Positions 1 to 7,541 of a stretch of 64,000 nt of DNA are shown piece by piece. Below the pieces are notes generated by a model. It was not told the DNA's origin and did no database searches. It saw only the letters and a list, made by a program, of their open reading frames with translations. Each line of letters starts with the position of its first letter. The first letter of the stretch is position 1. The translations under genes were made by a program, and so were the position numbers. Origin of the DNA: JAWMQL01 sp033283165 (lineage in GTDB: Bacteria > Pseudomonadota > Gammaproteobacteria > Pseudomonadales > Halieaceae); NCBI GenBank assembly GCA_033283165.1, contig JAWMQL010000004.1, positions 372,001 to 436,000 on the forward strand. The letters run 5' to 3'.

Positions 1-1459
1 TGCGCTTGTAGACGCCCACTTCCAGGCCCCAGGCATTGTCGACCGCGACCACGATGACCATGGGCAGGTTGAAACGGCTCACCACTTCCAGCTCCCCGAT
101 GTGGTACAGGAAGGCCGAGTCACTGGTGGTGAACAGCACCGGCCGCTGGCCGCCATCGGCAATAGACGCCCCGACGGCGTAGGGCAGGCCTGTGCCCAGG
201 CAGCCGAAGTTCTGGTTCCAGATTACGTCCCGTGGCTTGGACTGCAGGTAGGTCCAGGTGAAGATCACCGTGCAGCCGCCGTCGCGCACGTGAATGGCGT
301 TCTCGGGCATGGCCCCGGTGGCCTCGATTACCCACTGCCCGGTGTGGACCCGGCCGCTGTCGGTGCTGAAGTCCTGCTCGGCCAGCGCGGCCAGGCGCTG
401 TTTGTCCTCCTCGATCCAGCGCGACAGGTCGGGATGCTCGGCGCGCGGGCTGTCTTTCAGGGCCGCGGTGAGCTGCGGCACCACGGTGCGCAGGTCGCCC
501 ACCAGCGGTACGTCGATGGGGCGGTTGATGCCGATGGCTTCCGCGTCCAGCTCGATGGAAATCCACTTGCGGTCCACGTTCCCCTCGGCCCACAGGAAGC
601 CGCGGCCGTAGTGCACCGGCTCGCCGATCTCGGTGCCGATGGCCAGCACCACGTCGGACTTCGCCACGATCTCGTCCGCCACCTCGGCGAACAGGTAGGG
701 GAAGGTGCGGTCCTCGATGCCCTCGATAAAGGCGTTGCCGCCGGAGGTCTGCAGGACCGGGCAGCCCATCAGCTCCGCCAGTTCCCTGACCTTCTGGCCG
801 GCGCGGGTGCACTGCACCGCGTGACCGGTCAACAGCACCGGGCACTCGGCGTTCCTGATCAGCTCCGCCGCCTGGGCCACCATGCCGGCGTCGGCGCCGG
901 GTTCCACCAGGCGGTACTGCGAAGGCGGCAGGGCCGGTGGTACGTCCAGCTCCTCGAGGATGACGTGGGAGGGATACTCGATGTAGACCGGGCCGGGGGT
1001 GCCGGACTGGCTGACCCGCAGGGCGTGGCGGATGATTTCATCGGTCTGGTCTGCGTACTCGATGCTGGTGCTCCACTTCACCGAATTCTTGAACAGGTCT
1101 TCCTGCTGGATGAACTGGATGCGGCCGCGGCGTACGCGGCGCTCGGTAATACGGGCGCGCTGGCCGCCGATGAAGATCACCGGGCAGTTCTCCACCAGGG
1201 CATCCATCATGGCGCCAGAGGCGAGCGCGATGCCCGGGCCCAGGGTGGCGATGGCCAGGGCCGGTTTGCCGGTCATGCGGGTGTAGCCCTCGGCCATGAA
1301 GCCGGTGGCCAGCTCGTGGTGCGGGGTGACGATGTTCCAGCCGCGCTCCTCGGCGGCGACGAACAGGTGCACGAAGTTGGGATCGGGAATACCGAAAATG
1401 GTATCGACGCCCTCGGCCTCAAACAGTTCCAGGATGCGTTCGTAAACTTTAACGGCCAT
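1..1459 (-). CDS. ThDP-dependent acetolactate synthase-like enzyme (3' end outside window)
   Basis: The 486 residues visible have the fold of the ThDP decarboxylase/carboligase family (acetolactate synthase, benzoylformate decarboxylase, oxalyl-CoA decarboxylase). The N-terminal pyrimidine-binding domain has the expected catalytic glutamate in HHELATGF (Glu49). The C-terminal cofactor domain begins near residue 400. In place of the usual GDG of the ThDP motif there is SDS near residue 446, but its Asp and the downstream Asn (in VDNAWG, about 475) that bind Mg are kept. The ATG at 1459 follows AGAGGAT at good spacing. The gene is last in a minus-strand unit after the BVMO and Rieske genes, 78 bases downstream of the latter, so it probably acts on a 2-keto acid, acyl-CoA or aldehyde made there. 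The substrate cannot be told. Confidence 0.85.
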   Translation of the reverse strand, partial: MAVKVYERILELFEAEGVDTIFGIPDPNFVHLFVAAEERGWNIVTPHHELATGFMAEGYTRMTGKPALAIATLGPGIALASGAMMDALVENCPVIFIGGQRARITERRVRRGRIQFIQQEDLFKNSVKWSTSIEYADQTDEIIRHALRVSQSGTPGPVYIEYPSHVILEELDVPPALPPSQYRLVEPGADAGMVAQAAELIRNAECPVLLTGHAVQCTRAGQKVRELAELMGCPVLQTSGGNAFIEGIEDRTFPYLFAEVADEIVAKSDVVLAIGTEIGEPVHYGRGFLWAEGNVDRKWISIELDAEAIGINRPIDVPLVGDLRTVVPQLTAALKDSPRAEHPDLSRWIEEDKQRLAALAEQDFSTDSGRVHTGQWVIEATGAMPENAIHVRDGGCTVIFTWTYLQSKPRDVIWNQNFGCLGTGLPYAVGASIADGGQRPVLFTTSDSAFLYHIGELEVVSRFNLPMVIVVAVDNAWGLEVGVYKR

Positions 1460-1537
1460 GTTGGGTTTATCCTCTTGAGTTATCGCGTTGTATTCGGGAT
1501 TAATGGTGTTCTGGAAGCCGGGGCTGCAAGGCCCCGG

Positions 1538-2929
1538 TCAGTCGTCCAGCAACTTCGGTGAGCCCTGGCCCATGTACTGGGATAGCACCCGGTGGAAGTT
1601 GGTGACCTTGCGCTCCTGGTGCGGGTTGGGCAGGGTGCCGCGGAAACCGCGCGACTTCATGCCCTTCTGTACCCACTCCATGTTGGAGAAATCCTGCGCC
1701 AGCACCGCACCCCACTTTTCGGCGGTCGCCTCGGCGTGCACCCACTCGGTTTTCGGCTCCTCGCCCTCGGGGAAACGCTCCAGGGCATAGGATTCGAAAA
1801 TGCACTTGTTGGGGTCGTCGCCGTAGGGTCGGGTGCGGTAGCACAGGGCGAAGGTCACCCCCTGCAGGATGGTCTGGTTCGGGAACAGGCTCCAGGCCAG
1901 GCCCGCCTCTGACATGGTCTCCGGCGGAATCTCGGGCCAGATCACGCCGCGGGCAGCGTCATCCGCCTTGGCCGAAGCCATCATGTGGGCAATCACCTTA
2001 TCCGCCGGGGTGCCTTCCGGCAACTCATCTACCAGGCGGCTGGCGGCGTTGACCAGGGTATCCGTGGCGGTGGAGTAGTTGATGGTCTCGTAGTTTTCCT
2101 TGATAAGTTCGTAGGTTGAGATTCGTGGGTCTCCCCCTTTGCCGGCGCGGGTGACGGAACTGCTCTGGCTGTTCTTGCGCGAGGGATCGCGCTCGTCGAA
2201 GCCGCTGACGCCGTGAATACCGTAGGCCTTGCTGTAGGCGTAGTACTCACCGTACTTCAGTAACTGGGTGTGGGTGCCCGTGACATGGTAGGGCTCCATG
2301 AAGGCCTCGATGGCGGTCTTCCAGTTGCAGGGATAAACCACCCACTGGCGCCACTTGTAGCGCATCTTCTCGAACTCGAAGTGGTCCAGGATGCTGGCGG
2401 CGGGCTCCAGGAAGTCGCGCAGGGGTTCGCAGTCCGGGTCCATGTTGATATAGATCCAGCCGCCCCAGGTGTCGACCCTGAGTTCCGTCATGCAGGTGCG
2501 CTCGGGGTTCAGGGCGTCTTTCCAGTCCTCGGGATCGAGGACGAAAGTATTCCTGCCCTCCAGGTCGTAGGTCCAGCCGTGAAAGCCGCAGATAAAATTC
2601 GGCTTGCGGCCGCGAACCTGGTTCACGTCGTCGGGGGTGTTGATCAGTTGCCGGCCGCGGTGTGGGCAGACGTTGTACAGGGCCTTGATCTGGTCCGGCG
2701 CGCTGCGCACGATGATGATCGACTCGTCGCCGATGTTGTAGGTGAAAAAACTGCCGACCTCGGGCAGGTCCTCCAGCCGGCCCGCCATCTGCCAGATTTT
2801 TGGCCACAGCAGGTCGCGCTCGGCGCGCGCGTACTCGGGGCAGGTGAAGGCGTCCACCGGGTAGGTCAGGGGTTCGGCCAGGTCCTCGATGCTGATGCCG
2901 CCGGCCTCGATCTCTTCACGTTTGTTCAT
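1538..2929 (-). CDS. Rieske non-heme iron oxygenase, alpha subunit
   Basis: A 463-residue oxygenase alpha subunit that would hydroxylate a ring or demethylate a substrate using electrons from a separate reductase. The Rieske [2Fe-2S] ligands are Cys88/His90 and Cys114/His117. The 23 residues between the two pairs exceed the usual 15-17. The mononuclear iron histidines are His215 and His220 in YHVTGTH. The ATG at 2929 is preceded by AGGGAGGAG and lies only 17 bases after the BVMO stop. The reading frame stays open far upstream, but that stretch runs antisense-frame through the BVMO gene and is not part of this protein. No ferredoxin or reductase gene lies nearby, so the electron donor must be encoded elsewhere. 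The substrate is unknown. Confidence 0.92.
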   Translation of the reverse strand: MNKREEIEAGGISIEDLAEPLTYPVDAFTCPEYARAERDLLWPKIWQMAGRLEDLPEVGSFFTYNIGDESIIIVRSAPDQIKALYNVCPHRGRQLINTPDDVNQVRGRKPNFICGFHGWTYDLEGRNTFVLDPEDWKDALNPERTCMTELRVDTWGGWIYINMDPDCEPLRDFLEPAASILDHFEFEKMRYKWRQWVVYPCNWKTAIEAFMEPYHVTGTHTQLLKYGEYYAYSKAYGIHGVSGFDERDPSRKNSQSSSVTRAGKGGDPRISTYELIKENYETINYSTATDTLVNAASRLVDELPEGTPADKVIAHMMASAKADDAARGVIWPEIPPETMSEAGLAWSLFPNQTILQGVTFALCYRTRPYGDDPNKCIFESYALERFPEGEEPKTEWVHAEATAEKWGAVLAQDFSNMEWVQKGMKSRGFRGTLPNPHQERKVTNFHRVLSQYMGQGSPKLLDD

Positions 2930-2946
2930 GGCTTCTGTCTCCTCCC

Positions 2947-4845
2947 TTACGGGCTCGCGGTATTCCGGGATTGCGCAGCCTGCTGCGACTCCGTTTCGAC
3001 TTCGAGGCCGGCCAGGTCGCCCTGATCCCGCCAGTCCTGCAGCAGTTGCATGAACGCGGGCCAGCCTGGACCGTAGCCCTCGCCGAGGTACCAGCGCAGT
3101 TTCTGGTTGCCCTCGCTGTCGACGTCCGCCTCGCCCTCGTTGTTGAAGTAGCTGGGCGTACACTCGCGCTGGAAATCGGAGATGTCGATGGCCGTCTCGC
3201 GAATATGCCGCACCCACTCGTCCTGGGCCGCCTGGCTCGGCTCCACGGCCACCGCGCCGCGCTCCAGTGCGGTCTTCACAATATAGGCGATATGCTGGCA
3301 TTGTCGCCCGAATTGCTCGGTGGTGGTGGAGTTCTGGCCGCCCTGGTAGTAACCGACAAAGAACTGGTTGGGGAAGCCCCGGGTCATCATCCCATGCAGG
3401 GTCTCGTAGCCGTCGGCCCAGTGATCGTACAGGGACACACCGTCGCGGCCCTCCAGTTGCTCGAAACCCCAGCGGCGGTCGAGATCGCTGGTGACCTCGA
3501 AGCCACTGGCGAAGATCATGCAGTCGATGTCGATTTCCTCGCCCTGGTGCACGAAGGCGTTTTCGGTCATGCGCTCCACGCCGCGGCTTTCGGATACGTC
3601 GATCAGCTGGACGTTGGGCAGGTTGAAGGTGTCCAGGTAGGTCTCGTTGGACAGCGGGCGCTTGCACAGGAAGCGGTAGTAGGGTTTCAGGGATTCCGCC
3701 GTGGCCGGATCCTTGACAATCGACGCCACCCGGCGGCGCAGCCGTTCCATGACCCGGTAGTCCATCATTTCCCGGCGCGCGCCAAACTCCTCGGGCGTCA
3801 GTTCCGGCCAGCCTTCCTCCTCCAGTTCCGCGGCCATGTTGCGGCTGATCTCGGTCCAGAAATCGCACACCAGGTCGGGCTCCCCTGGGGACAGCCAGGC
3901 CTCCATTGCCGCGTGGTGGAAATTCTCGATACGGTGCTGCTGCCAGCCCGGTTGCAGCGACCGGGCCCACTCCGGGTCGGTGGGGGGGTTGCGGCGAATG
4001 TCCACGGTCGAGGGGGTGCGCTGCAGGACGTAGAGCTTTTTCGCGTAGCGGCCCAGGTGCGGTATGGCCTGGATGGCGGTGGCGCCGGTACCGACGATGG
4101 CCACCCGCTTGTCCGCCAGTTTGTCCAGGACCGGGTTCTCACAACTGCCGCCGGTGTAGTCGTATTCCCAGCGCGCGGTGTGGAACATCTTGCCCTTGAA
4201 TTCATGAATGCCCGGGATGCCCGGAAGCTTGGGGATATTGAGCAGGCCGTTGGCCATGATCACGAAGCGCGCCCGGATGTCGTCGCCGCGGTCGGTGGCA
4301 ATGCGCCAGCGCTTGACTTCCTCGTCCCAGCGCATGCCCTTGATCAGGGTGTGGAAGAGGGCGTTGTCATACAGCCCGAAACGCTGGGCAATGCGCTGGC
4401 AGTACTGGTAGATCTCGGGGCCGTCAGAAAATTTCTGTGAGGGGATGAAGTCCATCTCCTCCAGCATGGGCAGGTAGCAGTAGGCGTCGTTGTCGCACTG
4501 GATACCCGGGTAACGGTTCCAGTACCAGACCCCGCCGAAATCGCCGGCATGGTCGATGTGGCAGAAGTCCGAGACCCCGGCCTTGCGTAACTGGACGCCC
4601 GCCAGGATGCCGGAGATGCCGCCGCCCAGCACCGCCACGTCGATGTCCCGCTGGAAGGGCTCGCGAGGCTCCACCGGCATGTGGGGGTCGCCCTCGTACT
4701 CGTCGGCAAAGTCGTCCACCGGCCGTTCGTACTGGCTCTGGCCCTCGCTGCGCACGCGCTTGTCGCGTTCCTGGCGGTACTTTTCCCGCATGGCGGGGAT
4801 ATCGATGTCCTCTACCGGGGGCAGGTTGGTGGGTTCACATTTCAT
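2947..4845 (-). CDS. Baeyer-Villiger type flavin monooxygenase
   Basis: A 632-residue class B flavoprotein monooxygenase of the cyclohexanone/steroid/hydroxyacetophenone monooxygenase group. These enzymes insert oxygen beside a ketone to give an ester or lactone, using FAD and NADPH. The FAD-binding GGGISG lies at 74-79 and the NADPH-binding GTGATA at 252-257. The BVMO fingerprint FxGxxxHxxxW is at 216-226, but is followed by Glu227 where Pro or Asp is usual. The N-terminal extension of about 65 charged residues is typical of the longer members. It is the first gene of the unit BVMO-Rieske-ThDP enzyme. A palindromic operator lies 49 bases upstream of the ATG. The ribosome site is weak (GAGACGACT). 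Confidence 0.9.
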   Translation of the reverse strand: MKCEPTNLPPVEDIDIPAMREKYRQERDKRVRSEGQSQYERPVDDFADEYEGDPHMPVEPREPFQRDIDVAVLGGGISGILAGVQLRKAGVSDFCHIDHAGDFGGVWYWNRYPGIQCDNDAYCYLPMLEEMDFIPSQKFSDGPEIYQYCQRIAQRFGLYDNALFHTLIKGMRWDEEVKRWRIATDRGDDIRARFVIMANGLLNIPKLPGIPGIHEFKGKMFHTARWEYDYTGGSCENPVLDKLADKRVAIVGTGATAIQAIPHLGRYAKKLYVLQRTPSTVDIRRNPPTDPEWARSLQPGWQQHRIENFHHAAMEAWLSPGEPDLVCDFWTEISRNMAAELEEEGWPELTPEEFGARREMMDYRVMERLRRRVASIVKDPATAESLKPYYRFLCKRPLSNETYLDTFNLPNVQLIDVSESRGVERMTENAFVHQGEEIDIDCMIFASGFEVTSDLDRRWGFEQLEGRDGVSLYDHWADGYETLHGMMTRGFPNQFFVGYYQGGQNSTTTEQFGRQCQHIAYIVKTALERGAVAVEPSQAAQDEWVRHIRETAIDISDFQRECTPSYFNNEGEADVDSEGNQKLRWYLGEGYGPGWPAFMQLLQDWRDQGDLAGLEVETESQQAAQSRNTASP

Positions 4846-4893
4846 AGTCGTCTCGGTGGGGCGGGCCGCCCGCTGTTGGGTTTTAAATTAATA

Positions 4894-4911
4894 ATCAACA
4901 ACGATGTTGAT
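4894..4911. promoter_or_regulatory. Palindromic operator, ATCAACA-N4-TGTTGAT
   Basis: A perfect 7-bp inverted repeat, ATCAACA / TGTTGAT, separated by ACGA, in AT-rich DNA upstream of the BVMO gene. The same arrangement with 4-bp spacing recurs at 5952, 29970, 30028 and 31754. It fits a dimeric TetR-family repressor site. The assignment to the TetR at 30075 is inference, based on two copies lying in that gene's own promoter region. Confidence 0.65.
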
Positions 4912-4972
4912 AATACCAGTAAATGTCGCTGCCGGACAACCGTGCCCGGCGGCTTTATAGAAAACAGGGTTT

Positions 4973-5860
4973 TTAAAATATCTCGGGCCGTCTGTCCGGT
5001 CCGCTGGCCCGGCATGGCGGGGACGCCTGGGCGATGGGCTCGTCGCCCTCGGTCTTGGTGCGGTGCAGCAGGCGGCCGCAGTCGGGATCGTAGGGCATGG
5101 CCCGGTGCATGGTGCCGGTGTTGTCCCACATGACCGCGTCGCCGGCGGACCAGGCGTGGCTGTAGACGAACTTCGGCTGCGTGGCCCACTCCCGCAGGCG
5201 CACCAGTAGCCGGGTGCTCTCGGACGGGTCCATGTCCAGCACGTGGTGCGCTGTGGCACCCAGTACCAGGGAATTGCGCCCCGAGCGGTGCTTCCAGACC
5301 AGCGGCAGATTTACCTCGCCGAGGGCCATCATTTCCTGCAGTTTGGCGTAGCTGGGCTCCGGTTCGTAGTAGAACAGGGTGGTCCAGGCGGCGTGCATGA
5401 CCCTGAGGCCCTCCAGTCGGGCTTTCTCGTCTTCGGGCAGGGCCTCCCAGGCGGCGTAGGTATTACAGAACTCGGTATTGCCGCCCCAGGTGGGCAGGAC
5501 CTTGCTTGACAGGACCGCGGCGCCGATGGGCACCTTGTTCATGGTGCCGTCAATGTGCCAGTAGAGGGAGCCCTTCAGGTACTCGGAGCGCTGGTTTACC
5601 GCGCTGTCCAGGGTCACCTTGTAGATAGCCTGCCCCTCCAGTTCGGGCAGGAACTTGCCGATGGTCCGGGTGAACGCGGCCTGCTCCTCGTCGCTGAAAT
5701 GGATTTGCGGGAACACCAGGACGCCGCGCTGTTCCAGCAGATTCTTCAGTTCAGCGGCGTATTCGCCGCTCAGCAGGGCCTCCTTCGGCAGGTCGACCCG
5801 GCTGCCGATATGGGGCGAAATTTCCGTGGCTTCCAGGGTGTCGAGGGTGTCGGTGCTCAT
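4973..5860 (-). CDS. TauD/TfdA-family Fe(II)/2-oxoglutarate dioxygenase
   Basis: A 295-residue dioxygenase that would couple 2-oxoglutarate decarboxylation to substrate hydroxylation or ether cleavage. The iron ligands are His102 and Asp104 (WHIDGT) and His252 (GTMHRA). Arg263 or Arg267 is the likely 2-oxoglutarate anchor. The ATG follows AGGAG nine bases upstream. It is closely related to the second dioxygenase at 28295-29110, sharing long identical runs (such as FCNTYAA and LREWATQP), but has about 20 extra residues at the C terminus. It diverges from the Rieske gene at 6048 and shares its promoter region, with a palindromic operator at 5952. The substrate is unknown; TfdA-type enzymes act on aryloxy or other carboxylates. 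Confidence 0.9.
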   Translation of the reverse strand: MSTDTLDTLEATEISPHIGSRVDLPKEALLSGEYAAELKNLLEQRGVLVFPQIHFSDEEQAAFTRTIGKFLPELEGQAIYKVTLDSAVNQRSEYLKGSLYWHIDGTMNKVPIGAAVLSSKVLPTWGGNTEFCNTYAAWEALPEDEKARLEGLRVMHAAWTTLFYYEPEPSYAKLQEMMALGEVNLPLVWKHRSGRNSLVLGATAHHVLDMDPSESTRLLVRLREWATQPKFVYSHAWSAGDAVMWDNTGTMHRAMPYDPDCGRLLHRTKTEGDEPIAQASPPCRASGPDRRPEIF

Positions 5861-5951
5861 GGTCGTTATTCTCCTGCAGTAAAAATCCTGCGCCGGGACT
5901 GGTCACGCCAGTAAACGGTGGACCAGGTGATCTGCCCCGTCATTGATCTCA

Positions 5952-5969
5952 GTCAACAGTGGTGTTTAT
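5952..5969. promoter_or_regulatory. Operator copy GTCAACA-N4-TGTTTAT in divergent promoter
   Basis: The 187-base region between the divergent dioxygenase (5860) and Rieske (6048) genes holds GTCAACA-GTGG-TGTTTAT. It matches the ATCAACA-N4-TGTTGAT site at 4894 in all but two positions of the arms. It could control both directions. No other clear structure was seen in the interval. Confidence 0.55.
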
Positions 5970-6047
5970 AAGCTGGTCTAGCATGGTCCCGATCCGGCAT
6001 AAGGAAAGGTCCCCAGCGGGCCTGATAACCACCCCGAGGTAAACACC

Positions 6048-7460
6048 ATGACAAGCGATGTTCGACCCGACAGCACTGCAACCCCGCCCGGTGAAGACTG
6101 GCCCGAGCGCTGGCGTACGTTCGCCGGCAGCCTCGGGGTGGGGCGTTATACCGACGAGGGCTTCGCGCAGCTGGAGTATGAGCGCCTGTGGAGCCGGGTG
6201 TGGCAGGTCGCGGCCCGGGTCGACGAGATGCCGGAACCCGGGGACTTCACCACCTACCAGATCGGCGACCAGTCCATCCTGCTGGTGCGGGTGGACACCG
6301 ATAGCATCAAGGCCTATTTCAACTTCTGTCCCCACCGGGGTACCGCCCTGGGTGTGGGCTGTGGCCACTACGACAGGGGCCGCATCATCTGTCCCTTCCA
6401 CGGCTGGCGCTGGGACCTGGCGGGCAATATCCAGCTGGTGCTGGAGCGGCAGGAGTTCCACGGCGGCGAGCTGTCAGACAGCGACGTGGCCCTGCGCGAG
6501 GTGCACTCCCGGGTGTTCGCGGGTTTCGTGTTCATCAACCTGGACCCGGCCCCCGAACCTTTCGATGACTTCATCGCGCCTTTGCGGTCCCTGCTGGAGG
6601 ACCTGCGCATCGGCGATATGCGCCACATCTGGTGGAAGAGCGCCGAGGTGCCGGCCAACTGGAAAGTGACCCAGGAGGCGTTCTTCGAGGCCTACCACGT
6701 GTCGGCAACTCACCCCCAACTGGAAAAGGTGGGCAGCGAGATCGTCTACGGCGATCGCGAGGACGGCGAGATGATGTACCAGAATCTCACCTACGAGACC
6801 CTGCCCGGGGGACACGGTCGCTTCTTCGGCGGCGAGAAAACGCCGATCGCGGGACACGTGCAGGAGCCCCATGGCGATCGCCTGGAGGCGATGGCGGCGC
6901 GCATGAACCTTACCGCGGAAGGCCTGGGCGGCATGATCCTGAAGGAGGACATCGAGCTGCTGCTGACCCTGCGGGACAAGAACCTGCCCGCGGATGCCAA
7001 CCTGGGGGCCGAATACGTGCGGCTGCAGTTCGAAAATGCCGCCCGCGTCGAACGCGTCATCCACGAGCCGCGCCCGGACCTGCTGGCCATGTGGGGCGGG
7101 GTGATCTACCTGTTCCCGAATGTGCTGATCCTGCCCCAGGCGGGCAATGCCGTCATGTACCGCTCACGCCCGCACCCGTCCGATCCCAACCGCTGCACCT
7201 TCGAGATTCGCTCGACCAAGACCTATCCCGCCGCGGAACGGCCGCCCCGGGCCGAGGTCCAGCACGCCACCGCCGCGGACGACCCGGAACAGCTCGGCCT
7301 GATTCCGCGCCAGGACATGAGCAATATCCCCCGCGTCCAGGTGGGCTTGCGCTCAAAAGGCATGAAGCAGGTGTGGCTGGCGGCGAACCAGGAAAAACTG
7401 ATCCTGAACATGCACCGGGAACTGGACCGCTACCTGGCGCCCCGGCCTGCGCCGGGGTGA
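6048..7460 (+). CDS. Rieske non-heme iron oxygenase, alpha subunit (second)
   Basis: A 470-residue Rieske oxygenase only distantly like the one at 1538. The cluster ligands are Cys94/His96 and Cys115/His118 with 18 residues between the pairs. The mononuclear iron site contains His217 and His222 (AYHVSATH). The domain order, Rieske then catalytic alpha-beta domain, is normal and the length is typical for a homomultimeric alpha-only enzyme. GAGGT precedes the ATG. It diverges from the TauD-like gene and is followed after 81 bases by the beta-propeller gene. As with the first Rieske enzyme, no reductase or ferredoxin is encoded close by. Confidence 0.92.
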   Translation: MTSDVRPDSTATPPGEDWPERWRTFAGSLGVGRYTDEGFAQLEYERLWSRVWQVAARVDEMPEPGDFTTYQIGDQSILLVRVDTDSIKAYFNFCPHRGTALGVGCGHYDRGRIICPFHGWRWDLAGNIQLVLERQEFHGGELSDSDVALREVHSRVFAGFVFINLDPAPEPFDDFIAPLRSLLEDLRIGDMRHIWWKSAEVPANWKVTQEAFFEAYHVSATHPQLEKVGSEIVYGDREDGEMMYQNLTYETLPGGHGRFFGGEKTPIAGHVQEPHGDRLEAMAARMNLTAEGLGGMILKEDIELLLTLRDKNLPADANLGAEYVRLQFENAARVERVIHEPRPDLLAMWGGVIYLFPNVLILPQAGNAVMYRSRPHPSDPNRCTFEIRSTKTYPAAERPPRAEVQHATAADDPEQLGLIPRQDMSNIPRVQVGLRSKGMKQVWLAANQEKLILNMHRELDRYLAPRPAPG

Positions 7461-7541
7461 CGATGTCGGTTCCCGCGGCTTCTGTTGTGCCTGCTGATAA
7501 GCTACAGTGTTGTTTACTAGTTGGGGTGTGAGGATAGCAGA

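Noticed and set aside
101..1561. A 486-codon open frame on the plus strand opposite the ThDP enzyme gene
   Set aside because: High-GC antisense frame; its translation is low in order and shows no family pattern, while the minus strand gives a clean ThDP enzyme.
2930..3970. Extension of the Rieske frame to a start at 3970
   Set aside because: The added 347 residues overlap the BVMO gene in another frame; the ATG at 2929 has a strong ribosome site and starts the family sequence.
2971..4440. Long plus-strand open frame opposite the BVMO gene
   Set aside because: Antisense shadow of a GC-rich gene; no recognisable motif.
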